From the NCBI GenBank assembly GCA_036567985.1, contig DATCTK010000011.1, forward strand, positions 1-64,000: 64,000 bases of DNA. Direction: 5' to 3'. Both the position numbers and the translations under genes were made by a program. This stretch comes from SZUA-229 sp036567985 (lineage in GTDB: Bacteria > Pseudomonadota > Gammaproteobacteria > SZUA-229). Positions within the stretch are counted from its first letter, which is position 1. Each line of letters begins with the position of its first letter. Positions 35,563 through 43,953 of this stretch are shown here, piece by piece. The notes below the pieces were generated by a model. The model saw nothing but the letters and a program-made list of their open reading frames with translations, searched no databases and was not told the DNA's origin.

Positions 35563-37605
35563 TTAATGGCTGCTTAGACCACTGTGCCTGAGCAGCGCAT
35601 CAATTTGTGGTTCTCTGCCTCTAAAGCGCTGGAACAGGGTCATGGCTTTTTCCGAACCACCGGTTTCCAGTATCGCCTGCAGAAATTCCTTACCTGTTTG
35701 CTGATTGAAAATGCCTTCTTCCTCAAATCTTGCAAAGGCATCTGCTGACAGGACTTCTGCCCATTTATAACTGTAGTAGCCTGCCGCATAACCACCGGCA
35801 AAAATGTGTGAAAAACCGTGCTGGAACTGGTTGAATGCAGGTGGTTTTACCACGGATACCTGCTGGCGAACTTCATCAAGTAGTGCCTGTATACCGTTAA
35901 ATTCCTCACTGCCATATTCCATATGCAAACGAAAATCAAACAGTGAAAATTCCAGCTGGCGTACCATTAACATCGCCGACTGGAAATTTCTTGCCTTAAG
36001 CAGTTTCTGGTAAAGTGATTCAGGTAAGGCTTCATCTGTATCTACGTGGGATGAAATCAATTCCAGACCTTCTTTTTCCCAGCACCAGTTTTCCATGAAC
36101 TGGCTGGGCAGTTCCACCGCATCCCATTCAACACCACTGATACCGGATACCGACAAATTATCTATTTTGGTTAGCATATGTTGCAGTCCGTGACCAAACT
36201 CATGAAACAGGGTAGTCACTTCATCGTGTGTTAACAGTGCAGGTTTGCTTCCCACTGGCGGTGTGAGATTACAGGTGAGATAAGCCACCGGCGTCTGTAT
36301 GGTATCGTCGGATTTCATGCGTCCAATGCATTCATCCATCCATGCTCCACCCCGTTTATTATTTCGGGCGTAGAGGTCAAGGTAAAACTGGCCTCTTAAT
36401 TCACCTGCCTCATCATGAATATCATAAAAACTCACATCCTTATGCCAGACATCGATACCGGTTCTTTCAGTGATGCTGATGCCATAGAGTTTTTCAACAA
36501 TTGTAAACAGGCCCTGTATTACCCTGGGTGCAGGGAAGTAGGGTTTTAGTTCTTCCTGGCTGATGCCGTATTCTTTCTGTTTGAGTTTTTCCGATACATA
36601 CATAACATCCCAGGCTTCAAGATTATTAATATCACACTCTTTTCTGGCAAACTGTTTAAGTGCGGTATATTCCTTTTCCGCTTGTGGCCTGGATTTTTCT
36701 ACCAGGTTATTCAGAAACTCCAGAACCTGATCGGTTGTTTCCGCCATTTTATTTGCAATGGATAATTCAGCGTAATTTTTATAGCCGAGAAGACTTGCCA
36801 TCTGTTTTCGACCTTCGAGAATTTCCTGCATTACCTGGGTGTTATCAAACTCACCGGCATTGGGCCCTTTATTCGAGGCCCGCGTGGTATAGGCGTGGTA
36901 CATTTCTTCTCTGAATTTTCTGATATCGGAATAGGTCATGACCGAGATAAACGACGGTGCATCCAGGGTAAACAACCAGCCTTTTAGGTCTTCATCGGCT
37001 GCGGCCTGACTGGCCATCTCCCGTACAAATTCCGGCAGGCCTGCAAGTTGCGATTGTTCATCAATATGAATCCTGAAAGCCTGGGTGGCATCCATTACAT
37101 TCTGTTCGAATTTTGATTTCAGGCTCGACAGTTGCTGTTTTATTTTTTTAAATTGCTGCTTCTTATCATCATCCAGTGCAACACCATTTAATTTAAATTG
37201 CAGTAATGTATTTTCAATGGCCTTTTTTGATGGCTGATCCAGCTGCTTAAATTCATCACTGTTTTTAATTCGGTTATAGGCTTCAAATAAATTACTGTTC
37301 TGCGCATACTCGGTTGAATAAGCACTCAGTTTGGGAATGCAATTGTCATGGGCTATTCTTAATTCTTCGCTGTTCACCACCGAGTTCATATGGCTGATCG
37401 GTGACCAGACTCTGGACAGGGTATTATCCATCTGCTGCAGTTGTTCATTTAGTTGCTGCCAGCTGATTGAATCTCTGTCTTTTAATAACTGCTGCAGTTT
37501 TTGCTGGTTCTCGTTTATTAACTGATCTATCGCCGGTTCTATATCGGCAATCTTGATCTGTGAAAATTTTGGTAAGCCTGAAATATCTAAAATTGCCTGT
37601 TTCAT
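35563..37605 (-). CDS. prlC: Oligopeptidase A (M3 metallopeptidase)
   Basis: Cytoplasmic zinc peptidase that degrades oligopeptides, including cleaved signal peptides. Start at MKQAILDISGLP (37605); an ATG 15 bases upstream is also possible. About 680 residues, same as E. coli PrlC. Zinc motif HEFGH at ~466-470 (TLFHEFGHGLQHML), with the third ligand Glu ~25 residues on (SGVEWDAVELPSQFMENW). Other family stretches: GRMKSDDTIQTPVAYLTCN and FAGGYAAGYYSYKWAEVLSADAF. Single gene. Confidence 0.95.
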   Translation of the reverse strand: MKQAILDISGLPKFSQIKIADIEPAIDQLINENQQKLQQLLKDRDSISWQQLNEQLQQMDNTLSRVWSPISHMNSVVNSEELRIAHDNCIPKLSAYSTEYAQNSNLFEAYNRIKNSDEFKQLDQPSKKAIENTLLQFKLNGVALDDDKKQQFKKIKQQLSSLKSKFEQNVMDATQAFRIHIDEQSQLAGLPEFVREMASQAAADEDLKGWLFTLDAPSFISVMTYSDIRKFREEMYHAYTTRASNKGPNAGEFDNTQVMQEILEGRKQMASLLGYKNYAELSIANKMAETTDQVLEFLNNLVEKSRPQAEKEYTALKQFARKECDINNLEAWDVMYVSEKLKQKEYGISQEELKPYFPAPRVIQGLFTIVEKLYGISITERTGIDVWHKDVSFYDIHDEAGELRGQFYLDLYARNNKRGGAWMDECIGRMKSDDTIQTPVAYLTCNLTPPVGSKPALLTHDEVTTLFHEFGHGLQHMLTKIDNLSVSGISGVEWDAVELPSQFMENWCWEKEGLELISSHVDTDEALPESLYQKLLKARNFQSAMLMVRQLEFSLFDFRLHMEYGSEEFNGIQALLDEVRQQVSVVKPPAFNQFQHGFSHIFAGGYAAGYYSYKWAEVLSADAFARFEEEGIFNQQTGKEFLQAILETGGSEKAMTLFQRFRGREPQIDALLRHSGLSSH

Positions 37606-37620
37606 AAATACTGTTTTCAA

Positions 37621-38056
37621 TTCCTGTGGGTTTTCTACTTGGTGACTTTGCCGACACTTTACCTTATATCGTTACCAGTTTATCACTATTTAATTCAGGG
37701 TCGGTTTTAAAGCAGATATATCTGATTCCTCTGCTAAACTAACTGAACTGGTTGCTGCTACTCATCAGCTCGCACAGTTTATTAACTCTTCGCCAACGGG
37801 CTTGTTACCGAACTTTGTGAGCTAATTCTCAAAATATGACTGGTTGAGTCGGCAAATGCAGGCGGCAGTTGTCTTTGCTATTAAAAAAGCGTAAATTCAG
37901 TACTAATAATAAAAATCCAGATGTTTTCCTGTTTAACATCTAAGTAATTGATAATACTCAAATAAATATTATATGTTTATATAATATATCAGCTTGAGTA
38001 AGCCTTTAACGTGGTTGCTCTGTATAAATAACCCCCATTATTCGGAGCAAAATATC
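37621..38056. other. AT-rich intergenic region before the PstS-like gene
   Basis: About 436 bases, markedly AT-rich toward the right end. It contains AGATGTT-N9-AACATCT (37919-37941) and an 18-base palindrome at 37966-37987. No protein gene or RNA gene recognised; probably holds divergent promoters of prlC and the PstS-like gene. Confidence 0.6.
37966..37987. promoter_or_regulatory. AT-only palindrome upstream of the PstS-like gene
   Basis: ATATTATAT-GTTT-ATATAATAT, perfect 9-bp arms, 70 bases before the start codon. Could be an operator or simply AT-rich promoter DNA; no Pho-box match seen. Confidence 0.35.
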
Positions 38057-38956
38057 ATGCATGCTTTTGTTTTTTCTATTCTTACAGGTGTGCTGCTGCT
38101 TTTCACTAATACCCCTGTGTACTCTGACCAGGCCAGCCTCGACTGGGTTGGTTGCGGCATCAGTAAAAAGTCCTATATGAACAAGCTCGCGGCAGCCTAC
38201 CAGAAACAGCAGGGCACCCGGATCAATGTCCAGGGGGGCGGTGCGACCAAAGGTATTCGTGATGTGGCCAGTAAGACCGCTGATCTTGGTGGGGCCTGTC
38301 GTTTCCATCTACCGGGTAATGAACTGGAACAGCAAACCGCCTTTGAACCGGTTGCCTGGGATGCACTGGCTATTATTGTGCACAAGGACAACCCGGTGAA
38401 TAATGTTTCCCTGGCCCAGGTCAGGCAGATTTACTCCGGTGAAATAACCAACTGGAAGCAACTCGGCGGACATAATACGCCAATTCACCTGTTCGCGCGC
38501 AAGGGGAATATTTCCGGTGTGGGTTATTCTATACGCTCGCAGATTTTCTATGATGTGAGCAAAACATTTGCCGCAACCCAGCTGTTTAAATCCAGTGGCC
38601 CACTGGAACAGGCGGTTGAAACAGATGCCAATGCAATTGCCATCACCGGTGTCAGCAGCGCTCGTTTAAGGAACGTTAAAATCCTCAGCCTTGATGGCAA
38701 ACAACCGGATTATGCCTCGATTAAAAGCGGTAACTACAAATTGTACCGTCCTTTATATATCACCTTTAATCCTGAGAGCGAAAAGATTGAAATAATCAAG
38801 GATTTCATCAAGTTTGCCCACAGCCGCCAGGGCAGGGATATTATGATTGAAAACGATGTAGTTCCCTATCTGGATGCACTGCGCCTGGTGATGATCCAGT
38901 CGCGTCAGAGCCTGTCTTCACAGCGTAACAGTGAGCAGAACCTGACCTATAAATAA
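38057..38956 (+). CDS. PstS-like periplasmic substrate-binding protein
   Basis: Start at ATG 38057 with GGAG at 38044; the frame is open from 37994. 299 residues. Signal peptide ending near VYSDQ, then a PBP-like domain: WVGCGISKKSYMNKLAAAYQKQQ, VQGGGATKGIRDVASKTADLGGA, AWDALAIIVHKDNPVNNVSLAQVRQIYSGEITNWKQLGG. These segments are typical of PstS-family phosphate-binding proteins. No Pst permease or ATPase is nearby, so it is an orphan binding protein; it might feed a transporter elsewhere or act in sensing or adhesion. C-terminal ~30 residues are a Ser/Gln-rich tail. Confidence 0.78.
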   Translation: MHAFVFSILTGVLLLFTNTPVYSDQASLDWVGCGISKKSYMNKLAAAYQKQQGTRINVQGGGATKGIRDVASKTADLGGACRFHLPGNELEQQTAFEPVAWDALAIIVHKDNPVNNVSLAQVRQIYSGEITNWKQLGGHNTPIHLFARKGNISGVGYSIRSQIFYDVSKTFAATQLFKSSGPLEQAVETDANAIAITGVSSARLRNVKILSLDGKQPDYASIKSGNYKLYRPLYITFNPESEKIEIIKDFIKFAHSRQGRDIMIENDVVPYLDALRLVMIQSRQSLSSQRNSEQNLTYK

Positions 38957-38960
38957 CTAA

Positions 38961-38991
38961 ATAACCAGGGTACCCCTGGTTACCTGGTTAT
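38961..38991. terminator. Nested hairpins between the PstS-like gene and gyrB
   Basis: AACCAGGG-TAC-CCCTGGTT (38963-38981) overlaps an alternative outer pairing ATAACCAGG with CCTGGTTAT (38961-38969, 38983-38991). Lies between convergent genes; no long T tract, so terminator function is likely but not certain. Confidence 0.5.
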
Positions 38992-38995
38992 CAGA

Positions 38996-41413
38996 TCAGG
39001 TATCGATATTCATCGCCGCAAGGGCATTCTGTTCAATAAACTCGCGGCGGGGTTCTACATGGTCACCCATCAGCGTGGTGAAGACCTGATCTGCGGCGAC
39101 CGCGTCCTCGATACGCACCTGTAACATGCGCCTGGTTTCCGGGTTCATGGTGGTTTCCCACAACTGCTCCGGATTCATTTCACCCAGACCCTTGTATCGT
39201 TGCACATTCAGGCCCTTACGCGCCTCTTCAAACAACCAGTTCTTTACATCCGCAATATCACTCACCGGCTGGGTTTTTTCACCGCGCTGGATATAGGCCC
39301 CTTCGGCAAACAGGCCATCCACTTTCTCGAACAGATTAGCCATTAGCTGGTATTCCGGCCCTTCAAAGAACTCTGCATTGAAACAGGTTAGATGATCCAG
39401 GCCATGCACCACCTTGGTAATTTCCAGCTGCGGGTAGGCTGCATCATCCAGCAAACGCACCTCGGCACTGTACTCAACCCCGGAAGGCTTTGAATTATTC
39501 AATAAAATCAATAACTTATCTATATACTCACGGGTTTTATCGATATTTTTCAGATCTTCCACCGCGAGCACCGGCATATTGGGAATCTGTGACAGTATAT
39601 CGATATCGTAGCGGCGGGAGAGACGGGTAATAACGCTTTGCACTGAAATATAGGATTTCACCAGTTCTTCCAGCGCGCTTTCTGACACGGGTGGGGTATC
39701 TTTCTGTACATACAGCTGGGCATTGGCCAGTGATAGCTGTAATAAGTAGCTGGTTAATTCCGCATCATCCTTCACGTAGCGTTCCTGTTTGCCTTTTTTC
39801 ACCTTGTACAAAGGTGGCTGGGCAATATAAATATAACCCCGTTCTATCAGCTCCGGTACCTGGCGGTAGAAAAAGGTCAGTAACAGGGTACGGATGTGTG
39901 AGCCGTCGACATCGGCGTCGGTCATAATAATCACGCGGTGATAACGCATTTTATCCGGGTTATAGTCATCCTTGCCGATTCCGCAGCCCAGTGCGGTTAT
40001 CAGGGTACCCACCTCGGCAGAACCCAGCATCTTGTCAAAGCGGGCTTTTTCAACATTGAGAATTTTACCCTTGAGGGGAAGTATCGCCTGGGTTTTACGG
40101 TCACGGCCCTGTTTAGCCGAACCACCCGCTGAATCACCCTCCACCAGGTAGAGTTCGGACAGGGCCGGATCTTTTTCCTGGCAATCCGCCAGTTTACCCG
40201 GCAGGCCTGCGATATCCAGTGCACCCTTGCGCCGTGTCATCTCACGGGCTTTACGGGCTGCTTCACGGGCGCGGGCGGCTTCTACAATTTTTGCCGTAAT
40301 GGCACGGACATCCGCAGGGTTTTCAATCAGAAATTCCTGGAATTTCTCACTCATGACCTGTTCTACAGCGGTTTTAACCTCGGATGAAACCAGCTTGTCC
40401 TTGGTCTGTGAGGAGAATTTTGGATCCGGCACCTTAACCGACAGCACTGCAGTCAGGCCTTCACGGGCATCATCACCGGTGGTGCTGACCTTGTTCTTTT
40501 TAGCCACCCCTTCCTTTTCCATATACTGGTTAAGGCTACGGGTAAGCGCACCACGGAAACCCGCCAGATGGGTACCCCCATCACGCTGCGGGATATTATT
40601 GGTAAAGCAGAAGATATTTTCCTGGTAGGAGTCATTCCACTGCATGGAAATTTCTACGCCTATGCCGTCTTTTTCCGCCTGGAAGTGCAGTACTTTTTCA
40701 TGCAGGGGCGTCTTGTTTTTATTCAGGTGTTCTACAAAAGCGCTGATACCACCCTGGTATTCAAATACATCCTGTTTGTCATTGCGCTTGTCGGTCAGCA
40801 CAATGCGTACACCGGAATTCAGAAATGACAGCTCGCGCAGGCGTTTTGCCAGTATGTCGTAATGGTATTCGATATTGCTGAATGTGGATTCCGATGCCCA
40901 GAATCGCAGTTCGGTACCCGTGGTTGTGGTATCACCCACCACCTTCATCGGGCTCACTGCTTCACCGTGGGAATATTCCTGCTGGTGAATCTTGCCATCA
41001 CGGTGGATAGTGAGTTTCAGCTTGTCTGACAGAGCATTCACCACAGACACGCCCACACCGTGCAGACCACCGGATACCTTGTAGGAGTTATCGTCAAACT
41101 TACCGCCGGCGTGCAGTACCGTCATAATAACTTCTGCGGCGGACACACCTTCTTCTTCATGGATATCCACGGGGATGCCGCGGCCATTGTCGCTGACGGA
41201 TACGGAGAGATCATTATGAATCTGTACATTGATTTCTGTACAGTGCCCGGCCAGTGCTTCATCAATTGAGTTATCTACAACTTCAAACACCATATGGTGC
41301 AGGCCGGTACCATCATCCGTATTACCAATGTACATACCCGGGCGTTTTCTAACCGCCTCCAGACCTTTTAAAACCTTGATACTCTTTGAATCGTAAGCGT
41401 TGGCTTCGCTCAT
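38996..41413 (-). CDS. gyrB: DNA gyrase subunit B
   Basis: 805 residues, as in E. coli (804). GHKL ATPase domain (NSIDEALAGHC, GRGIPVDIH, GLHGVGVSVVNALS), transducer domain, TOPRIM domain with EGDSAGGSAKQGRDR and the DADVDGSHIRTLL acidic cluster, and the C-terminal QLWETTMNPETR segment. Introduces negative supercoils with GyrA. Ribosome site AGGGG upstream. Last of the dnaA-dnaN-recF-gyrB series. Confidence 0.98.
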   Translation of the reverse strand: MSEANAYDSKSIKVLKGLEAVRKRPGMYIGNTDDGTGLHHMVFEVVDNSIDEALAGHCTEINVQIHNDLSVSVSDNGRGIPVDIHEEEGVSAAEVIMTVLHAGGKFDDNSYKVSGGLHGVGVSVVNALSDKLKLTIHRDGKIHQQEYSHGEAVSPMKVVGDTTTTGTELRFWASESTFSNIEYHYDILAKRLRELSFLNSGVRIVLTDKRNDKQDVFEYQGGISAFVEHLNKNKTPLHEKVLHFQAEKDGIGVEISMQWNDSYQENIFCFTNNIPQRDGGTHLAGFRGALTRSLNQYMEKEGVAKKNKVSTTGDDAREGLTAVLSVKVPDPKFSSQTKDKLVSSEVKTAVEQVMSEKFQEFLIENPADVRAITAKIVEAARAREAARKAREMTRRKGALDIAGLPGKLADCQEKDPALSELYLVEGDSAGGSAKQGRDRKTQAILPLKGKILNVEKARFDKMLGSAEVGTLITALGCGIGKDDYNPDKMRYHRVIIMTDADVDGSHIRTLLLTFFYRQVPELIERGYIYIAQPPLYKVKKGKQERYVKDDAELTSYLLQLSLANAQLYVQKDTPPVSESALEELVKSYISVQSVITRLSRRYDIDILSQIPNMPVLAVEDLKNIDKTREYIDKLLILLNNSKPSGVEYSAEVRLLDDAAYPQLEITKVVHGLDHLTCFNAEFFEGPEYQLMANLFEKVDGLFAEGAYIQRGEKTQPVSDIADVKNWLFEEARKGLNVQRYKGLGEMNPEQLWETTMNPETRRMLQVRIEDAVAADQVFTTLMGDHVEPRREFIEQNALAAMNIDT

Positions 41414-41488
41414 ATAAATCCCCTGAAAAATGAACGATTTATTATAACTTAAAACCTGCCCTGATAGGTGATTTAAAGCGGCTTTTTA

Positions 41489-42583
41489 TCACTCACCAGT
41501 GGCTGTTTGCAGACTTATTTTACCCTGTTCCACGTGGAACACTTTATAACGTGACCAGCCACTGCAGTCGATCTGGTGAGCCTCAATCGCACTGATCACC
41601 AGCTGGATATTCAGGCCCGATAGAATCTGCATAATCTTGTTCTGGTTCAGCTGATCCAGCTCCGCAGGCAGATCATCGTACAGCAGGATACAGGGTGTAT
41701 CTGAAGTCTGACTGAACACACTCAGCTGGGCTATTTTCAGTAAAGCCACCAGTGCCTTCTGCTGGCCTCGTGAAATAGAGGTTTGTGCCGACAGGCCATT
41801 GACCAGTATGCGGATATCTGCCCGATGGGGTCCGGACTGGGTAAACCCCTTTTCCCTTTCCTTTTCCAGATGGCGTTGTAGATACTCATCGTACTCGATA
41901 TCCGCAGGCCAGCCCCGCTTATACTGCAACTCGATCACAAAGCCAGGGAACAACTGGGCAGAGAGTTGTTCTATAACAGGCTGGAGCTTCTGCAGGTAAC
42001 GCAGGCGCAGCTGTTCAATTTGCTGGGCGCTGCTCACCAGCTCATTATTCCACAGGTTACACAATCTGGCAGGCTGGGAAGAGCGTAGTGCCGCATTGCG
42101 TTGACTCAGCGCAGTTTTGTAGCTTTTCCAGTGATTAATGAATTGATGTTCCACGTGGAACACACCCCAGTCCATAAACTGGCGGCGAAACTCCGGGCCT
42201 GCGGAGATCAGCTGGTGACTGTCCGGGTGTAACACCAGCACGGGTAACAGGCTGGCCAGTTCTGACATGCGTTTGAGGGGTTGCTTATTAACCCGTATAA
42301 GTTGCTGATCCGCCTGACGTTCAATACCGATACGCTGTTGTTGATCTGTGTGGGGATGCTGGAGCTGGGCAATCAGACGGAACCAGGGCTGGTCTAGCTG
42401 TATGAGCTGGCGACTGTTGGTACTGCGAAAGGAGCGACCATAACTCAGGTAGAAAATGGCCTCGAGTAAACTGGTTTTTCCCGCTGCATTTTCACCGGTA
42501 ATGATATTCAGGCCTTCATCCAGCTCGAGGGTGGCTGAATGAAGGTTTCTGAAATGACTGATTTCAAGCCTTTGTAGGCTCAT
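41489..42583 (-). CDS. recF: Recombination mediator RecF
   Basis: 364-residue SMC-like ATPase that loads RecA at gaps with RecO and RecR. Walker A GENAAGKTS (~32), signature SRGQQKALV, Walker B LLYDDLPAELD. The coding sequence carries two perfect parS palindromes, at codons ~141-146 and ~348-353, each encoding FHVE. The second lies in the C-terminal ~17 residues, where sequence is least constrained. Confidence 0.96.
   Translation of the reverse strand: MSLQRLEISHFRNLHSATLELDEGLNIITGENAAGKTSLLEAIFYLSYGRSFRSTNSRQLIQLDQPWFRLIAQLQHPHTDQQQRIGIERQADQQLIRVNKQPLKRMSELASLLPVLVLHPDSHQLISAGPEFRRQFMDWGVFHVEHQFINHWKSYKTALSQRNAALRSSQPARLCNLWNNELVSSAQQIEQLRLRYLQKLQPVIEQLSAQLFPGFVIELQYKRGWPADIEYDEYLQRHLEKEREKGFTQSGPHRADIRILVNGLSAQTSISRGQQKALVALLKIAQLSVFSQTSDTPCILLYDDLPAELDQLNQNKIMQILSGLNIQLVISAIEAHQIDCSGWSRYKVFHVEQGKISLQTATGE
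41526..41541. promoter_or_regulatory. parS: parS site 1 (ParB binding), inside recF
   Basis: TGTTCCACGTGGAACA, a perfect 16-bp palindrome fitting the bacterial parS consensus TGTTNCACGTGNAACA. ParB (62207) of the same window is the expected binder. Confidence 0.92.
42147..42162. promoter_or_regulatory. parS: parS site 2 (ParB binding), inside recF
   Basis: Second identical TGTTCCACGTGGAACA palindrome, 621 bases from the first, in the same codon phase (encodes VFHVEH). Confidence 0.92.
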
Positions 42584-42609
42584 AGCAAAAGAATATTGAT
42601 GCCCGCCGA

Positions 42610-43710
42610 CTACAGACGCATGGGCATAATGACGTATCTGGCTTCAGCTTCGTCCGGGAACACCAACAGGCAGCTGCTGTTCGCATCCTTGATAAAGCCC
42701 TGTACGGTTTCCTGGTTCGAGGTATTCAACACATCAATCATGTAATTCACATTGATGCCCATTTCAATTGGCTGGCCATCGTAGTGGATTTCAATCTCCA
42801 CATCTGCCTGCTCCTGGTCTGGATTCTGTGCCTGCAGTTTAAGCAGGTTGTTTTCCATAATCATGCGAATACCGCGGTATTTCTCGTTTGACAGAATAGA
42901 AGCCCGCACCAGTGCCTGCTTCATGGCTTCGCGGTTAACCACCATATTGTTACCGGAATCCTCTGGCATTACACGTTTGTAGTCAGGGAAACGCCCGTCA
43001 ATCAACTTGGAGGTAAATCGCTGATTGGCGAGAATGCACTGGATATGGTTATTCCCCAGGATAATCTTGACCGGCTCATCACTGTCGGATAGCAGTCGCT
43101 GCAACTCGCTCACGCCTTTACGGGGAATAATCACCTGCTTGTTATCCGCCAGATCCGCATCAATGCTTTTTTCACAGAATGACAGGCGATGCCCATCGGT
43201 GGCTACCGCACGTAATACGCCACTGGCTACTTCCAGCATCAGGCCATTGAGGTAATAACGCACATCCTGTTGTGCCATGGCAAAGGAGGTGCGATCAATC
43301 AGTGTTTTTAGCAGCGACTGGGGCACGCTGAATTCATACACACTGCTGATTTCATCCAGTGCTGGAAAATCCGCGGCGGGCAGGGTGGCCAGGCTGAAAC
43401 GGCTGCGTCCCGACTGAACAATGGCTTTATCACCGTTTACATCAATGCTGAGTTCGGCATCGGCGGGCAGAGCCTTACAGATATCCAGCAGCTTTTTAGC
43501 TGGAAGGGTAATTTCACCTGTTTCGTCCATCATCTGGTTGAGCGTGGAAACCAGCTCAATTTCGAGATCGGTTGCCGTGAGGGTAATGTGATTGTCCTGG
43601 GTTTTGATCAACACATTGGCCAGAGCCGGTAATGTCTGCCTTTTTTCAACAGCACCTATGACCTGTTGAAGTGAATTTAAGAGATCATCCCGCTGGATTT
43701 TTATTTTCAT
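42610..43710 (-). CDS. dnaN: DNA polymerase III sliding clamp (beta)
   Basis: 366 residues, three DNA-clamp domains, ending in the conserved MPMRL C-terminus. Starts MKIKIQRDDLLNSLQQVIGAVEKRQTLPALANVLI. Tethers polymerase to DNA. Separated from dnaA by a 243-base region with DnaA boxes. Confidence 0.98.
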   Translation of the reverse strand: MKIKIQRDDLLNSLQQVIGAVEKRQTLPALANVLIKTQDNHITLTATDLEIELVSTLNQMMDETGEITLPAKKLLDICKALPADAELSIDVNGDKAIVQSGRSRFSLATLPAADFPALDEISSVYEFSVPQSLLKTLIDRTSFAMAQQDVRYYLNGLMLEVASGVLRAVATDGHRLSFCEKSIDADLADNKQVIIPRKGVSELQRLLSDSDEPVKIILGNNHIQCILANQRFTSKLIDGRFPDYKRVMPEDSGNNMVVNREAMKQALVRASILSNEKYRGIRMIMENNLLKLQAQNPDQEQADVEIEIHYDGQPIEMGINVNYMIDVLNTSNQETVQGFIKDANSSCLLVFPDEAEARYVIMPMRL

Positions 43711-43773
43711 TGATGTTCCTAATAATTATATATATGTATATATTTAGTAATAGTTATTAAGCCCGCCCGATTC

Positions 43774-43782
43774 TGTGGATAA
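43774..43782 (-). promoter_or_regulatory. DnaA box (perfect)
   Basis: TGTGGATAA, reverse complement of TTATCCACA. Confidence 0.85.
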
Positions 43783-43872
43783 CTTAATAATATCTAATAT
43801 TTTCAATAGCTTATAGTATGTTTTATGGCTCTAACAACACTTGGATTAACACCCCTTAAGCTGTAGACAGAT

Positions 43873-43881
43873 TGTGGATAA
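43873..43881 (-). promoter_or_regulatory. DnaA box (perfect)
   Basis: TGTGGATAA, same orientation as the box at 43774. Confidence 0.85.
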
Positions 43882-43896
43882 CTTTCGGCCTGTGGT

Positions 43897-43905
43897 TTAT
43901 CCACC
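43897..43905 (+). promoter_or_regulatory. DnaA box (8 of 9)
   Basis: TTATCCACC; last base differs from consensus. Opposite orientation to the two boxes on its left. Confidence 0.6.
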
Positions 43906-43919
43906 TAAACATACAGAGT

Positions 43920-43928
43920 TTATCCACA
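43920..43928 (+). promoter_or_regulatory. DnaA box (perfect)
   Basis: TTATCCACA, 23 bases from the previous box and 26 bases from the end of dnaA. Confidence 0.85.
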
Positions 43929-43953
43929 GCTTGTTAGCGACCCTGTTTTTCCC

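Larger units (their letters stand above)
43711..43953. other. oriC: Likely chromosomal replication origin (oriC) between dnaN and dnaA
   Basis: Three perfect DnaA boxes (TTATCCACA on either strand) and one 8/9 box (TTATCCACC) within 155 bases, next to a strongly AT-rich stretch at 43719-43830 that could be the unwinding element. No DnaA box is visible in the dnaA-rpmH gap, where Pseudomonas has its oriC. The region could instead serve only DnaA control of dnaN, but box number and AT-richness favour an origin. Confidence 0.75.
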
